Assembly (NCBI RefSeq): GCF_026805325.1
Contig: NZ_JAPRAT010000023.1
Span: forward strand, 1 to 64,000
Source: Natronobacillus azotifigens
GTDB lineage: Bacteria; Bacillota; Bacilli; Bacillales; Amphibacillaceae
Length of the DNA: 64,000 nucleotides
Direction: 5' to 3'
Made by a program: the position numbers and the translations under genes. The notes beneath the pieces were generated by a model, which saw only the letters and a list, made by a program, of their open reading frames with translations, was not told the origin of the DNA and made no database searches. This document shows positions 10,070 through 17,329 of the stretch, one piece after another. The first letter of the stretch is position 1, and every line of letters begins with the position of its first letter.

Positions 10070-10167
10070 ACCGGTAAGGATGGTAAGTGGTGGGAGTAGT
10101 TCACTTTCTAATGCACTAACGTGGCAGATTAGGAGAAGAACTAGATATAGTATTGGAGATGAAAGTA

Positions 10168-10653
10168 ATGAACAAAGAATTAGACAAAGCAATTGATTTA
10201 AGGAAAAGGGGAGATCATAAAGAATCGAACGAATTACTAATGAGATTAGCAGAGGAGTTTCCTGATGATGCTTCAATTAACTACCAATGTGCTTGGAGTT
10301 TTGACATATTAGGAGAAGAAGCTAAAGCTGTACCGTTTTATGAAAATGCTATTAAGTTTGGGTTGCCACCAAGGGATTTGGAAGGAGCCTTATTGGGATT
10401 AGGTAGTACATATAGAACTTTAGGAGAATATAAAAAGTCAAAAAGTACGTTTCTAAAAGGGATTGAACTATTTCCCAATAATAGAGCAATGCAAACGTTC
10501 TATTCAATGACCTTATATAATCTGAATGAACATAGTAAAGCTATGGAGCTATTATTAAAATGCTTAACAGATACAACGAAAGACCCTAAAATTTCCAGTT
10601 ATAAAAAAGCTATTGATTTCTATTCGGATAAATTAGATGAAATATGGAAGTAG
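10168..10653 (+). CDS. TPR-repeat protein
   Basis: Small cytoplasmic protein of 162 residues built of tetratricopeptide helices: about four pairs, with motifs such as INYQCAWSFDILGEEAKAVPFYENAI and LLGLGSTYRTLGEYKKSKSTF. Such proteins are found as single genes in bacilli and probably bind other proteins; no enzymatic motif is present. The ATG at 10168 follows GGAG by 9 nt; an in-frame TTG at 10153 overlaps that site and is rejected. Confidence 0.85.
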   Translation: MNKELDKAIDLRKRGDHKESNELLMRLAEEFPDDASINYQCAWSFDILGEEAKAVPFYENAIKFGLPPRDLEGALLGLGSTYRTLGEYKKSKSTFLKGIELFPNNRAMQTFYSMTLYNLNEHSKAMELLLKCLTDTTKDPKISSYKKAIDFYSDKLDEIWK

Positions 10654-10670
10654 TTTGTGAATAGATATAC

Positions 10671-10923
10671 TCACACTAACGGAGGCGTTAGTTCAAATGA
10701 TAACTTATAATCCATGGCTAAGGCGACCAAAACAACATCGATACATTCTTCTTGCACATCATTGATTCCTAACTGCTTATACTCACTTCCAACTTGTTTT
10801 AAGATAAGATAATACAGCTTGAGAAGTTTCACCAACTTCCTCGGTTAACTTTAATGCCATTTGTTCTAATGTTTTTGGCTCTCTTTTACTAAGCAACTTT
10901 ATTTCTTTTAGCAATTGCTCCAT
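10671..10923 (-). pseudogene. MazG-like NTP pyrophosphohydrolase, frameshifted
   Basis: The minus strand starts MEQLLKEIKLLSKREPKTLE, followed by MALKLTEEVGETSQAVLSYL with the EEVGE metal-binding motif of MazG-like proteins. The frame then breaks at a surplus T around 10804-10808 and continues as SEYKQLGINDVQEECIDVVL in another frame, ending soon after. Intact homologues would have one frame across this point. It could be a sequencing error, but the shortened C-terminus and many broken neighbours favour decay. Confidence 0.7.
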
Positions 10924-10955
10924 GTTTTCTGCCCTCTTTTAAATTAATTATTTTA

Positions 10956-11519
10956 TTACCATTTATGTATATAAGCACCCTCATATTTTTTGAGCTTATT
11001 CACTAACTCTTTTGAATCCCGATCAATAACTATTAAATCTTTATACTCTGCTTTAACAAACCCTTGTTCAATCATATGGTCAAAAAGCGATATTATAGGT
11101 GAGTAGTAATCATTAATATTGAGTAATGCACACGGTTTATTATGGTACCCTAGTTGAGCCCAAGTAAATACTTCAAACCATTCTTCTAAAGTTCCAGAAC
11201 CACCAGGTAATGCAATAAATCCGTCAGCATATTCTGCCATAAGCGCTTTTCTTTCATGCATAGTACGAACCACATGTAATTCAGATAGTTGTTGGTGAGC
11301 TATCTCAATGTTTTTTAACTTCTCTGGGATAACACCTATTACTCTACCACCTGCATTCATTACAGCATCTGCAACAGCCCCCATACAACCGACTGTCGCT
11401 CCTCCATAAACAAGGTCCAACCCGTTATCTACTAATACTCTCCCCAGTTTTTCAGCTTCTTCCATATAGATTGGGTCAATCCCTTTACTAGAACCACAGT
11501 ATACTGCTATTGTTTTCAC
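10956..11519 (-). CDS. LOG-family (TIGR00730) phosphoribohydrolase-like protein
   Basis: A 187-residue Rossmann-like protein of the LOG/YvdD family. The family hydrolyses nucleoside 5'-monophosphates of the cytokinin type to free base and ribose phosphate. The hallmark PGGSGTLEEWFEVFTW (family consensus PGGxGTxxE) lies at about residues 103-118, and the N-terminus MKTIAVYCGSSKGIDP is typical. The start is GTG at 11519 with GAGAGG upstream. It stands alone, convergent with nothing obvious; its role in this organism is unknown. Confidence 0.9.
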   Translation of the reverse strand: MKTIAVYCGSSKGIDPIYMEEAEKLGRVLVDNGLDLVYGGATVGCMGAVADAVMNAGGRVIGVIPEKLKNIEIAHQQLSELHVVRTMHERKALMAEYADGFIALPGGSGTLEEWFEVFTWAQLGYHNKPCALLNINDYYSPIISLFDHMIEQGFVKAEYKDLIVIDRDSKELVNKLKKYEGAYIHKW

Positions 11520-11724
11520 AAATACTTCATCCTCTCAAAAGTAACTTCAAACTATCATATACAATTCATTTATATATTAGCATAATTTTAGTTCATGAAT
11601 AATTGGAATGTTCTTTTTAAGTGAACCTTTCGTTAGTGTCATAGGGACAACATATGGTTGTTCAGCTAAAGTTCCCGTTTGTGTAAAGAGATCTATTCAC
11701 AAACTACTTCAATATTTTATAGAC

Positions 11725-11758
11725 AAAAACAAGAGTTGGAAAATCAACTCTTGTTTTT
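11725..11758. terminator. Bidirectional terminator hairpin
   Basis: AAAAACAAGAGTTG pairs perfectly with CAACTCTTGTTTTT around a 6-nt loop. It most plausibly served the minus-strand GNAT gene that ends at 11767. Confidence 0.75.
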
Positions 11759-11766
11759 ATGTTTCT

Positions 11767-11991
11767 TTAGATTTTCATAATAGGTTTTAATGCTTCCCAT
11801 TCTTCCCTTAATAACCCCATTCTAATAGAGTCGTAATACTCTCCATTATAGTAACGACATTTTCTAAGTCTAGCTTCTAATGTCATTCCTAGCTTTTCTC
11901 CTACATTGACCATTCTATGATTACCAGACCAAGTGGTGAATCCTACTCTTACCAGAGGCAAAGTATTAAATAAATGGTTAATCCATAAAGG
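11767..11991 (-). pseudogene. RimJ/RimL-type GNAT acetyltransferase, C-terminal remnant
   Basis: Contains RVGFTTWSGNHRMVNVGEKLGM, then EARLRKCRYYNGEYYDSIRM and GLLREEW, the end of a GNAT N-acetyltransferase including the acetyl-CoA Asn/Gly region. The first two thirds of the fold are absent; the residues upstream in the open frame (to 12048) do not look like GNAT. No ribosome binding site precedes an internal Met. Judged a truncated gene. Confidence 0.7.
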
Positions 11992-12089
11992 AAATTTAAT
12001 ACTAATTATGGAAGCATATGATACACTTAGATTATCAGAGTTTAGCAAATAATGGCGTTTGCTTATAGTGCTAACGGGGAGGTGAGCGT

Positions 12090-12596
12090 ATTAACAAAGG
12101 TAAGATAATCAAAGTTATTGTTGTTTTAGTTATCATTGGATTCTTCTCATACCACGGAATACGTTCTGGTTTAATTCATATGTATTTTTCACCTGATGTA
12201 GAAGAGAGGGTGGTAGAGGGAGAGGATTATATAAAGTATAGTAGTGGAGATATAAGATTTAACGTAGATGAACAACGTGCTGGTCATGTAATGCCAATAA
12301 CGATTGAAAACGAATCAAGTAGAATATACGCGTATGCTGATAGAAAGTCATTCGGCTTTCCCAACAATACATTAATCGTTGAATTGTGGGAATCAAATAT
12401 TCTTTTAGGTAAATGCTTAATCACCAGTGGAGAGTTATGTGATTTCGAAAAGAACCAAGTAGTTTTTGGGGAGGGTGGTGAATCAAACAATTCGAGTGAA
12501 AGTTACAAAAACTTAACGCTTCCACCTGGAGATTATTGGGTGTATTTTATCTCACAAGAAAAGCACACTTGGGAACCATGGGTTAAAGTAGAGTAA
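12090..12596 (+). CDS. Small membrane-anchored extracytoplasmic protein, ATT start
   Basis: A 168-residue protein if read from ATT at 12090. The frame is open from there and gives NKGKIIKVIVVLVIIGFFSY, one transmembrane helix, followed by an acidic outside domain (residues about 30-168) ending PPGDYWVYFISQEKHTWEPW. GGGGAGG lies 7 nt before the ATT, an ideal spacing. The first ATG (12180) has no ribosome binding site and would lose the membrane helix. The family is not recognised; the outside part looks like a small beta domain. A 14-codon ATG frame overlaps its stop (ATG at 12596). Confidence 0.65.
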   Translation: MNKGKIIKVIVVLVIIGFFSYHGIRSGLIHMYFSPDVEERVVEGEDYIKYSSGDIRFNVDEQRAGHVMPITIENESSRIYAYADRKSFGFPNNTLIVELWESNILLGKCLITSGELCDFEKNQVVFGEGGESNNSSESYKNLTLPPGDYWVYFISQEKHTWEPWVKVE

Positions 12597-12693
12597 TGAA
12601 ACGATATGTATTGCTGGTTTTATTAGGAATACAATTATAGGACAAAGCTTGTTAAATTAAACGGAAGCGTTAGTTCAAACCAAAAAATATATT

Positions 12694-12727
12694 AAAACGG
12701 ACTTCCATAATTTTGGGGGTCCGTTTT
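12694..12727 (+). terminator. Terminator-like hairpin
   Basis: AAAACGGAC pairs GTCCGTTTT around a loop; a short T run follows. It lies after the short reading frames that trail the 12090 gene. Confidence 0.6.
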
Positions 12728-12729
12728 GT

Positions 12730-12990
12730 GCGAGACAAGGATCGTCAGACGGTTTTGTATCAGCCGTTCAGGCAATGCTTTGGTCTTCAGGATACCAGAC
12801 TGCAACTGGACCTGTTGCTGGCATATTTGGTCAACAAACAAGAACAGATTTAATGCACTTTCAAAATTTAGAAGGCATAGTCGCAGATGGTATAGCCGGT
12901 CCCATAACATGGTCTACATTCGAGAATTACACGAGTAGCGGATTTACTTCTAGAACATATAATCATTGGCAGAGTTCTTATTACAATTGA
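12730..12990 (+). pseudogene. Peptidoglycan-binding domain remnant
   Basis: The open frame encodes SSDGFVSAVQAMLWSSGY, PVAGIFGQQTRTDLMHFQNL and EGIVADGIAGPITWSTF, a PG_binding_1 domain (VxxxQxxL...G.FG..T...V..FQ...GL..DGI.G..TW). There is no signal peptide, catalytic domain or start codon with a ribosome binding site. It is probably the C-terminal end of a lost secreted wall-binding protein. Confidence 0.65.
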
Positions 12991-13295
12991 CTCATTATGG
13001 TGAAGAGGAAGATAAGGAAAGTTACCAATGGAAGCTACAGTTGCTTCAAGAACGCTTACCAGCGGATATTACATCAGATGAAGCGATCCGCATTGTTGCA
13101 GAGAGAAATGCAGCAAAAGATATTGAAGAAGTAAAAATCGGACAGCATCAAGCACTTCTGAAGTACACCTCAAATCAAGGAGAGCAATTAAATGAAATTT
13201 GGGTAGCAACAGATGACTATTTTTATTCGGTGAGTGCTCCATATTTAAGTAAGTCTGAGTTGATTGATGTAGCAACTTCTATGGAATTTGAATAA
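12987..13295 (+). pseudogene. 5'-truncated gene, possibly DUF4367-like
   Basis: About 102 codons remain, ending NEIWVATDDYFYSVSAPYLS and KSELIDVATSMEFE, which resembles the last strand-helix of DUF4367-type extracytoplasmic domains (a surface-sensing or anti-sigma associated fold). The frame starts against the stop of the previous remnant with no ribosome binding site. A strong terminator follows. Function cannot be stated. Confidence 0.5.
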
Positions 13296-13300
13296 CTAAC

Positions 13301-13343
13301 GAAAAGGATCAGAGCCTTAAGCTCTCTGGTCCTTTTCGTTTTT
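13301..13343 (+). terminator. Terminator
   Basis: GAAAAGGATCAGAG pairs CTCTCTGGTCCTTTTC with wobbles; GTTTTTG follows. Confidence 0.8.
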
Positions 13344-13363
13344 GTAGGTAAGGAGGGTATAGT

Positions 13364-13893
13364 GTGGATAACCATTTATTAAATCAGAAATTAATTAATG
13401 ATTGGTATGATACATACGGACGAACAATCTTTAAATATGTGTTAAATATGATTAATGATTATCAAGAGGCGGAGGATTTAATGCATGATGTTTTTATAAA
13501 AGCCTTTACCTATCTTGAGAAAGGAAAGGTCATAGATTATCCAAAAACTTTCTTATATAAAACCGCCCACAATCTTACAATAGATTTTATAAGAAAGCAA
13601 GCTCCGATAAAGGTTATCAAGGATTTTCTATTTAGAAAGAAAGCACACAGCAGCCTGCGATCGAGGATCTCCTACTGGTGAATGAACAGCTTAAAGTCAT
13701 ACACAGATCACTCATGAACATGAAATATCAATATCGACAGGTTATTATTTTGCGGAAATTGAATCAGTTATCGATAAAGGAAAGTGCAAAAGTTTTAGGA
13801 TGGCCAGAAAGTAAAGTTAAAACAACATTACATCGAGCCCTGAAAGAATTGGAAGGAAGGCTAGAGAGGGAGGTTTCTAAGAATGGAAAATAA
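13364..13893 (+). pseudogene. ECF-type sigma-70 factor, frameshifted
   Basis: Two pieces together form one ECF sigma factor. Region 2 lies in the first frame (TYGRTIFKYVLNMINDYQEA, EDLMHDVFIKAF, KTFLYKTAHNLTIDFIRKQA). Region 4 lies in the second (MKYQYRQVIILRKLNQLSIK, ESAKVLGWPESKVKTTLHRA). Between them, at about 13635-13650, the frame moves back by one, consistent with loss of a single base; reading the second frame upstream gives ESTQQPAIEDLLLVNEQ, the expected linker. GTG 13364 has AGGAGGG upstream. A real mutation, a sequencing error or programmed -1 shifting are all possible. Confidence 0.8.
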
Positions 13894-14565
13894 TCGCGTA
13901 TCTGATAATGAATTTAAAACGTTGGATGAAAGCATGCAGCTTGATGAAAAAAAATTAGAAGGCATTTCAAAGAGAATAATGTTACGATGAATAAAACAAA
14001 GCAAGAGAAGAAGAGACGCTTGTTAGTAGTCTGGTCGTCCATAAGCTGTATCATAATTGGAATTGTGCTAGTCATGAGTATATTCCCTCAACTATTGAAT
14101 GACAATGAAATGCATTCTTTAGACCGATATACTGGAGAACAAGCATCGCGAATAAATGTGGATGCTGAAATTAGCTAGCAATTAACAGACTTAAGAAAAG
14201 ACGGCTTTTTATTTGCTATGCCCACACATACACCTAAGAAAGATGTAGCATTAACATATATGAGGGAATGGGAAAATGAAAAAAGCATCACTGTTTTTGC
14301 ACAATTTTATCACCAAGATCAAGAGTTGTTTTCAATTCATCAAGAAAAAGTGAACGTAGAAATAGATGGCAATTACCTTTTTAATCAAGCGGAGGACGAG
14401 GTGCGTGAAGTGGAAGGTTTTGACGTCCATTTATCACAAAATGGAGAACTGAATAAAGCGATAATTGTGATAGAGAACTACAGTATTGACATAAGTTCTA
14501 TTGAATTGGATAGTAAAGACTTAATTAAGCTAATCCGGTCTATGCCATTAAACGAGTTGAAGTAA
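13883..14565 (+). pseudogene. Anti-sigma factor-like membrane gene, interrupted
   Basis: Follows the sigma gene with an 11-bp overlap. A 35-codon frame (MENNRVSDNEFKTLDESMQL...) ends in an ATGA overlap with a second frame at 13987 that encodes a basic segment and a transmembrane helix (RRLLVVWSSISCIIIGIVLV). This second frame meets an in-frame TAG at 14176-14178. The same frame continues as a further 129 codons (QLTDLRKDGFLFAMPTHTPK ... IKLIRSMPLNELK). Layout (short cytoplasmic part, one membrane helix, outside domain) and position behind an ECF sigma gene suggest its anti-sigma factor. Both genes of the pair carry lesions. Confidence 0.65.
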
Positions 14566-14801
14566 TATTTTTTAATTATTCTTTCTAACTTATCTAGAGT
14601 TTCTCGTTTAGATACGAAAGCACTCGCGCCAAGACTAATGATACGATTTTGAAAAGAACAGTGATCATAGCTCGAGTACATTATGAAAGGAATATAGCGA
14701 TTGTATTTTGTGTTGATTTGTTCCACGATTCTTAGGAAGTCCACATAATTTAATTTTGCTTCCTTGATATTAGGACCTATGATAATAATATCGGGGATGC
14801 T
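14478..14801 (-). pseudogene. Response-regulator receiver domain remnant
   Basis: Reading upstream of the first start gives PDIIIIGPNIKEAKLNYVDF, LRIVEQINTKYNRYIPFIMY and SSYDHCSFQNRIISLGASAF, then VSKRETLDKLERIIKKYY. This matches the phospho-acceptor strand to helix 5 of a CheY-like receiver: 'PD.II' strand, S/T switch and GA..V.K lysine. The N-terminus, any DNA-binding domain and a start are missing, and a stop lies just upstream in an A-run. The tail overlaps the anti-sigma gene in antisense. Confidence 0.6.
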
Positions 14802-14906
14802 TTTTTAAAGAATCGCGAAACTTAACAAGAAGGAATTTCCACAGCTTCTATATCAAATGTTGCCCGTTTGTTTACTTACGATAGTTAAAAATCATAAGAA
14901 TAAAAA

Positions 14907-16100
14907 TTAAATAATGACATGATGAAGACCTTCATCTATATAGTATTCCCCTTTTAGTTTTCCTAAGCCCTTAACGCTAACTACTCCGTTCGTATAGACG
15001 GGTTTTTCATTTACAACAATATGTAATGTAGTAATAGAACGGAAGTTTTCATAATAATGTGTAATAACAGGTTGGTTAATATAGAATTCTTTTTCATTGA
15101 TTAAAACAGAGAGGAAGTTCTTGTGCAAAAGTTGACCTTCATATGCAACTACATTCATTGGATCAAAACTGTTGCAAATAATGTCTCCTCTAATCAGCAA
15201 ATGATAGCCTTCCTTATTTTCAAATTGCCTAAATACCTCTTGCTTATTTTCTCTAATCGTACGAATAATAGAATTTGTCTCTGAACTAATTTCCACAGTT
15301 GTCGTATCGTCAACTTCCCAATCAACAGCCTCTTTCAGTATGTCGTATAGTTGCTTATCGGTGTTAAATAACCCCTCTTTCCAATCAGGATAAAGCTCAT
15401 CAAGCAATAGACAAATATACAATCCTGAACTATAACAACTCCTTCTAAGATTAAAGGCGGATTCTTTGTTGTTCAGCAAATCCTTACCATACTCCTTTAT
15501 TTCATCATCGATAGGATGGAAACTTATATGTGAGTAAGCTTGTAATTCAATATAAAAAGCTGGACCTTCCACTGTTTCGATACAAGCTTCGTACGCCATA
15601 AATTCATTAATATAATTTCGTCTTTTTTCACGTGAGTAAATAAAGTGCTTAAGGAATTTTGTTTTTTCAGTATGAGAAGGTGATAATACAGCATGATAGA
15701 GACACTTTCTTTCCCCACTTCTTAGTTCCACGTTTTCCTTTGACAACGGATAGATCATTGCGAGAAATTCGTTAGGAAATCTTTTTTCCTCATTAAGATA
15801 TTGTAATCCATGGAATAATTCATGTAGAACAATAGCGTATAGCCTTTCTGTATCTTGATAATAATCTAAATTAACGATAGCGGTTGGATAATCTTCATAC
15901 ATAATAAGAGTATTTGCTCCATTGAATTCGTTGTTCCATGGGATGGTGTAGTAGGGCGTGCTTTTATTTGTGAATTTGGGATGATTATATAAATACACCA
16001 TTTCTTTATCGTACAAAGCATAGGCAACCATTTTGAATTCCGGCCAATAAAACTTCGAGTTATGATTAATGTGTTCATTTATGTTATTTAAATCTAACAT
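14907..16100 (-). CDS. HExxH putative zinc metallopeptidase, unknown family
   Basis: A 397-residue protein with an HELFH motif (residues 93-97, in AIVLHELFHGLQY), the zinc-binding signature of gluzincin-type metallopeptidases. A candidate third ligand is in EACIETVEGPAFY (Glu175/Glu178), which follows the EExxD-like pattern on a downstream helix. No signal peptide or membrane helix is seen, so it is probably cytoplasmic. The ATG at 16100 has AAGGAG 9 nt upstream; the open frame extends further but without a ribosome binding site. The C-terminal about 100 residues look like a beta domain. I do not recognise a named family; similar uncharacterised proteins occur in bacilli. Confidence 0.75.
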   Translation of the reverse strand: MLDLNNINEHINHNSKFYWPEFKMVAYALYDKEMVYLYNHPKFTNKSTPYYTIPWNNEFNGANTLIMYEDYPTAIVNLDYYQDTERLYAIVLHELFHGLQYLNEEKRFPNEFLAMIYPLSKENVELRSGERKCLYHAVLSPSHTEKTKFLKHFIYSREKRRNYINEFMAYEACIETVEGPAFYIELQAYSHISFHPIDDEIKEYGKDLLNNKESAFNLRRSCYSSGLYICLLLDELYPDWKEGLFNTDKQLYDILKEAVDWEVDDTTTVEISSETNSIIRTIRENKQEVFRQFENKEGYHLLIRGDIICNSFDPMNVVAYEGQLLHKNFLSVLINEKEFYINQPVITHYYENFRSITTLHIVVNEKPVYTNGVVSVKGLGKLKGEYYIDEGLHHVII

Positions 16101-16318
16101 TTTGCTCTGCTCCTTTTTAATATGCAAATGCGATTTTACATAATTAATCCCAATAATTGCTGATACAAGATGTATAGTGTGATGTGAACTACTAATGCAC
16201 ATTAAATGAATGTATTCACCTGACTAAAACAATGTAAAACTCCTTTTAGATCTCCACACAGAGAATAGAGTAAAAATCATAGAAAAAATACGAAGAGATT
16301 CTATATCTCCTCTACTGT

Positions 16319-16348
16319 AACTTGATTTGCTACATCAAGTTTGTTTTT
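16319..16348 (+). terminator. Orphan terminator-like hairpin
   Basis: AACTTGAT pairs ATCAAGTT around TTGCTAC, followed by TGTTTTT. No gene ends upstream on this strand. Confidence 0.55.
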
Positions 16349-16448
16349 CCTGTATTTAGGATGATTATAACTTATGTTTACAAGTTGATAAAGTATATAG
16401 TGTAAAACAAATAATAGATTTCTATTTTCAATAGGAGAATTTCAAAAG

Positions 16449-16487
16449 GAAGATTGCTTTTTAATGTTTTAATGAAAGCAATCTTTT
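16449..16487 (+). terminator. Orphan terminator-like hairpin
   Basis: AAGATTGCTTT pairs AAAGCAATCTT with a loop of about 14 nt and a short TTTT tail. No annotated gene precedes it on this strand. Confidence 0.6.
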
Positions 16488-16748
16488 GTATTCGGTATAT
16501 AGCATTAAGCTATATCCTTTTTTGTTCTAACTTAGTAAAGCAGTTTAGTGTATACTGAATAAATAGAAAATATTTCTATTTATATAAAAACCATAACAGC
16601 TCAATGTGTAATTATAGATTGGTATTATAAGGGTTTATTGTTATTGAAAGGAATTCAAATGTATCTCCAGAATGGGAGGAATATTTGCATTAACTTCTCA
16701 GTATCTTAGGTTACTTACGAGATTTCTATTAAGAAAGGAGGGAAGCGT

Positions 16749-16904
16749 ATGACGATTTTCGATATATTCGTGCTGCTAATACTAGGCGTTATCATGTTAG
16801 TTGTTGGAATTATAGTAAAGAAAAAATGGTTAAGGATACTTTCAATTATCCCGTTAGCAATATCCGTATTCCAACTAGTTCTTTTAATAGGGATGGGTAA
16901 GTAA
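16749..16904 (+). CDS. Small membrane protein (51 aa)
   Basis: Begins MTIFDIFVLLILGVIMLVVG and contains two hydrophobic helices separated by KKKWLR, ending FQLVLLIGMGK. An excellent AAAGGAGGG ribosome binding site lies 8 nt before the ATG, the composition is that of a genuine small membrane protein, and no other feature explains the stretch. No family is recognised. Confidence 0.75.
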   Translation: MTIFDIFVLLILGVIMLVVGIIVKKKWLRILSIIPLAISVFQLVLLIGMGK

Positions 16905-17060
16905 TGCGTCTTATAAAATGCTAACTGCTAGTAATTAACGATTAATCGTGTATAGAGGGGATATAATTGTCCAACTTCTCCTCCCCATCCATTAGGTTAT
17001 ATGCCGTTGTACGTAGTGGTTTTAAAGATACTAGCCCCCTGTTTATTTTGGATTGTTGTA

Positions 17061-17069
17061 TGATATAAT
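17061..17069 (+). promoter_or_regulatory. Extended -10 promoter of the ABC-F leader
   Basis: TGATATAAT gives a TG-n-TATAAT extended -10. The -35 region (about 17041-17047, TTTATT) is weak. Transcription would begin near 17076, just ahead of the leader peptide. Confidence 0.65.
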
Positions 17070-17107
17070 AAAGATGACTATGATTTGAAAGGGTGAACCA
17101 AGGGAAC

Positions 17108-17119
17108 ATGCGTAACTAA
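17108..17119 (+). CDS. Leader peptide MRN of the attenuator
   Basis: ATG CGT AAC TAA forms a three-residue open frame, preceded by AAGGG (17100-17104) and AAAGGGTG (17089-17096). Its stop codon lies within the 5' strand of the 1:2 stem of the attenuator. Very short leader ORFs of this size are known in front of antibiotic-inducible ABC-F genes. Confidence 0.7.
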   Translation: MRN

Positions 17120-17269
17120 TCCTATTTTACAAGCGAAACTTAATTGAAGAAACAGTGTATGAGAAGCAGAATTGCCTGCTTGTTTGTCATGCCTGATTTT
17201 CTTGTTTCGGAATAGGATTAGATAATGGGAATAATTTCACTGAGGGCCGCCCTTAGCTTTATTTGTTGT

Positions 17270-17304
17270 CTCCTATTCTGAAGAAATCAATAGGGGCTTT
17301 TTTT
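17270..17304 (+). terminator. Attenuator terminator (segments 3:4)
   Basis: CTCCTATT pairs AATAGGGG around an 11-nt loop and is followed by CTTTTTTT, 26 nt before the ABC-F start codon. Confidence 0.8.
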
Positions 17305-17329
17305 ATGCCCGGAAATGGGGATGTAATCT

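Larger units (their letters stand above)
16101..16748. other. Gene-less stretch with two orphan terminator hairpins
   Basis: No protein gene is supported. Two terminator-like hairpins point rightwards (16319-16348 and 16449-16487), which suggests one or two short transcripts, but no clear promoter pair was found. Confidence 0.45.
17076..17305 (+). promoter_or_regulatory. Ribosome-mediated transcription attenuator of the ABC-F gene
   Basis: Four segments can pair in two ways. Segment 1 (17116-17128, CTAATCCTATTTT) pairs segment 2 (17209-17221, GGAATAGGATTAG). Segment 3 (17269-17278, TCTCCTATTC) pairs either segment 2 as antiterminator, or segment 4 (17289-17296, AATAGGGG) as a terminator followed by CTTTTTTT. 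Segment 1 starts at the last base before the stop codon of the MRN leader peptide, so a ribosome stalled there would mask it, free segment 2 for segment 3 and allow read-through. This is the logic known for vmlR- and lmo0919-type ABC-F genes. Confidence 0.85.

Noticed and set aside
15524..15718. Small frames within the HExxH gene
   Set aside because: Alternate frames of a longer supported gene.
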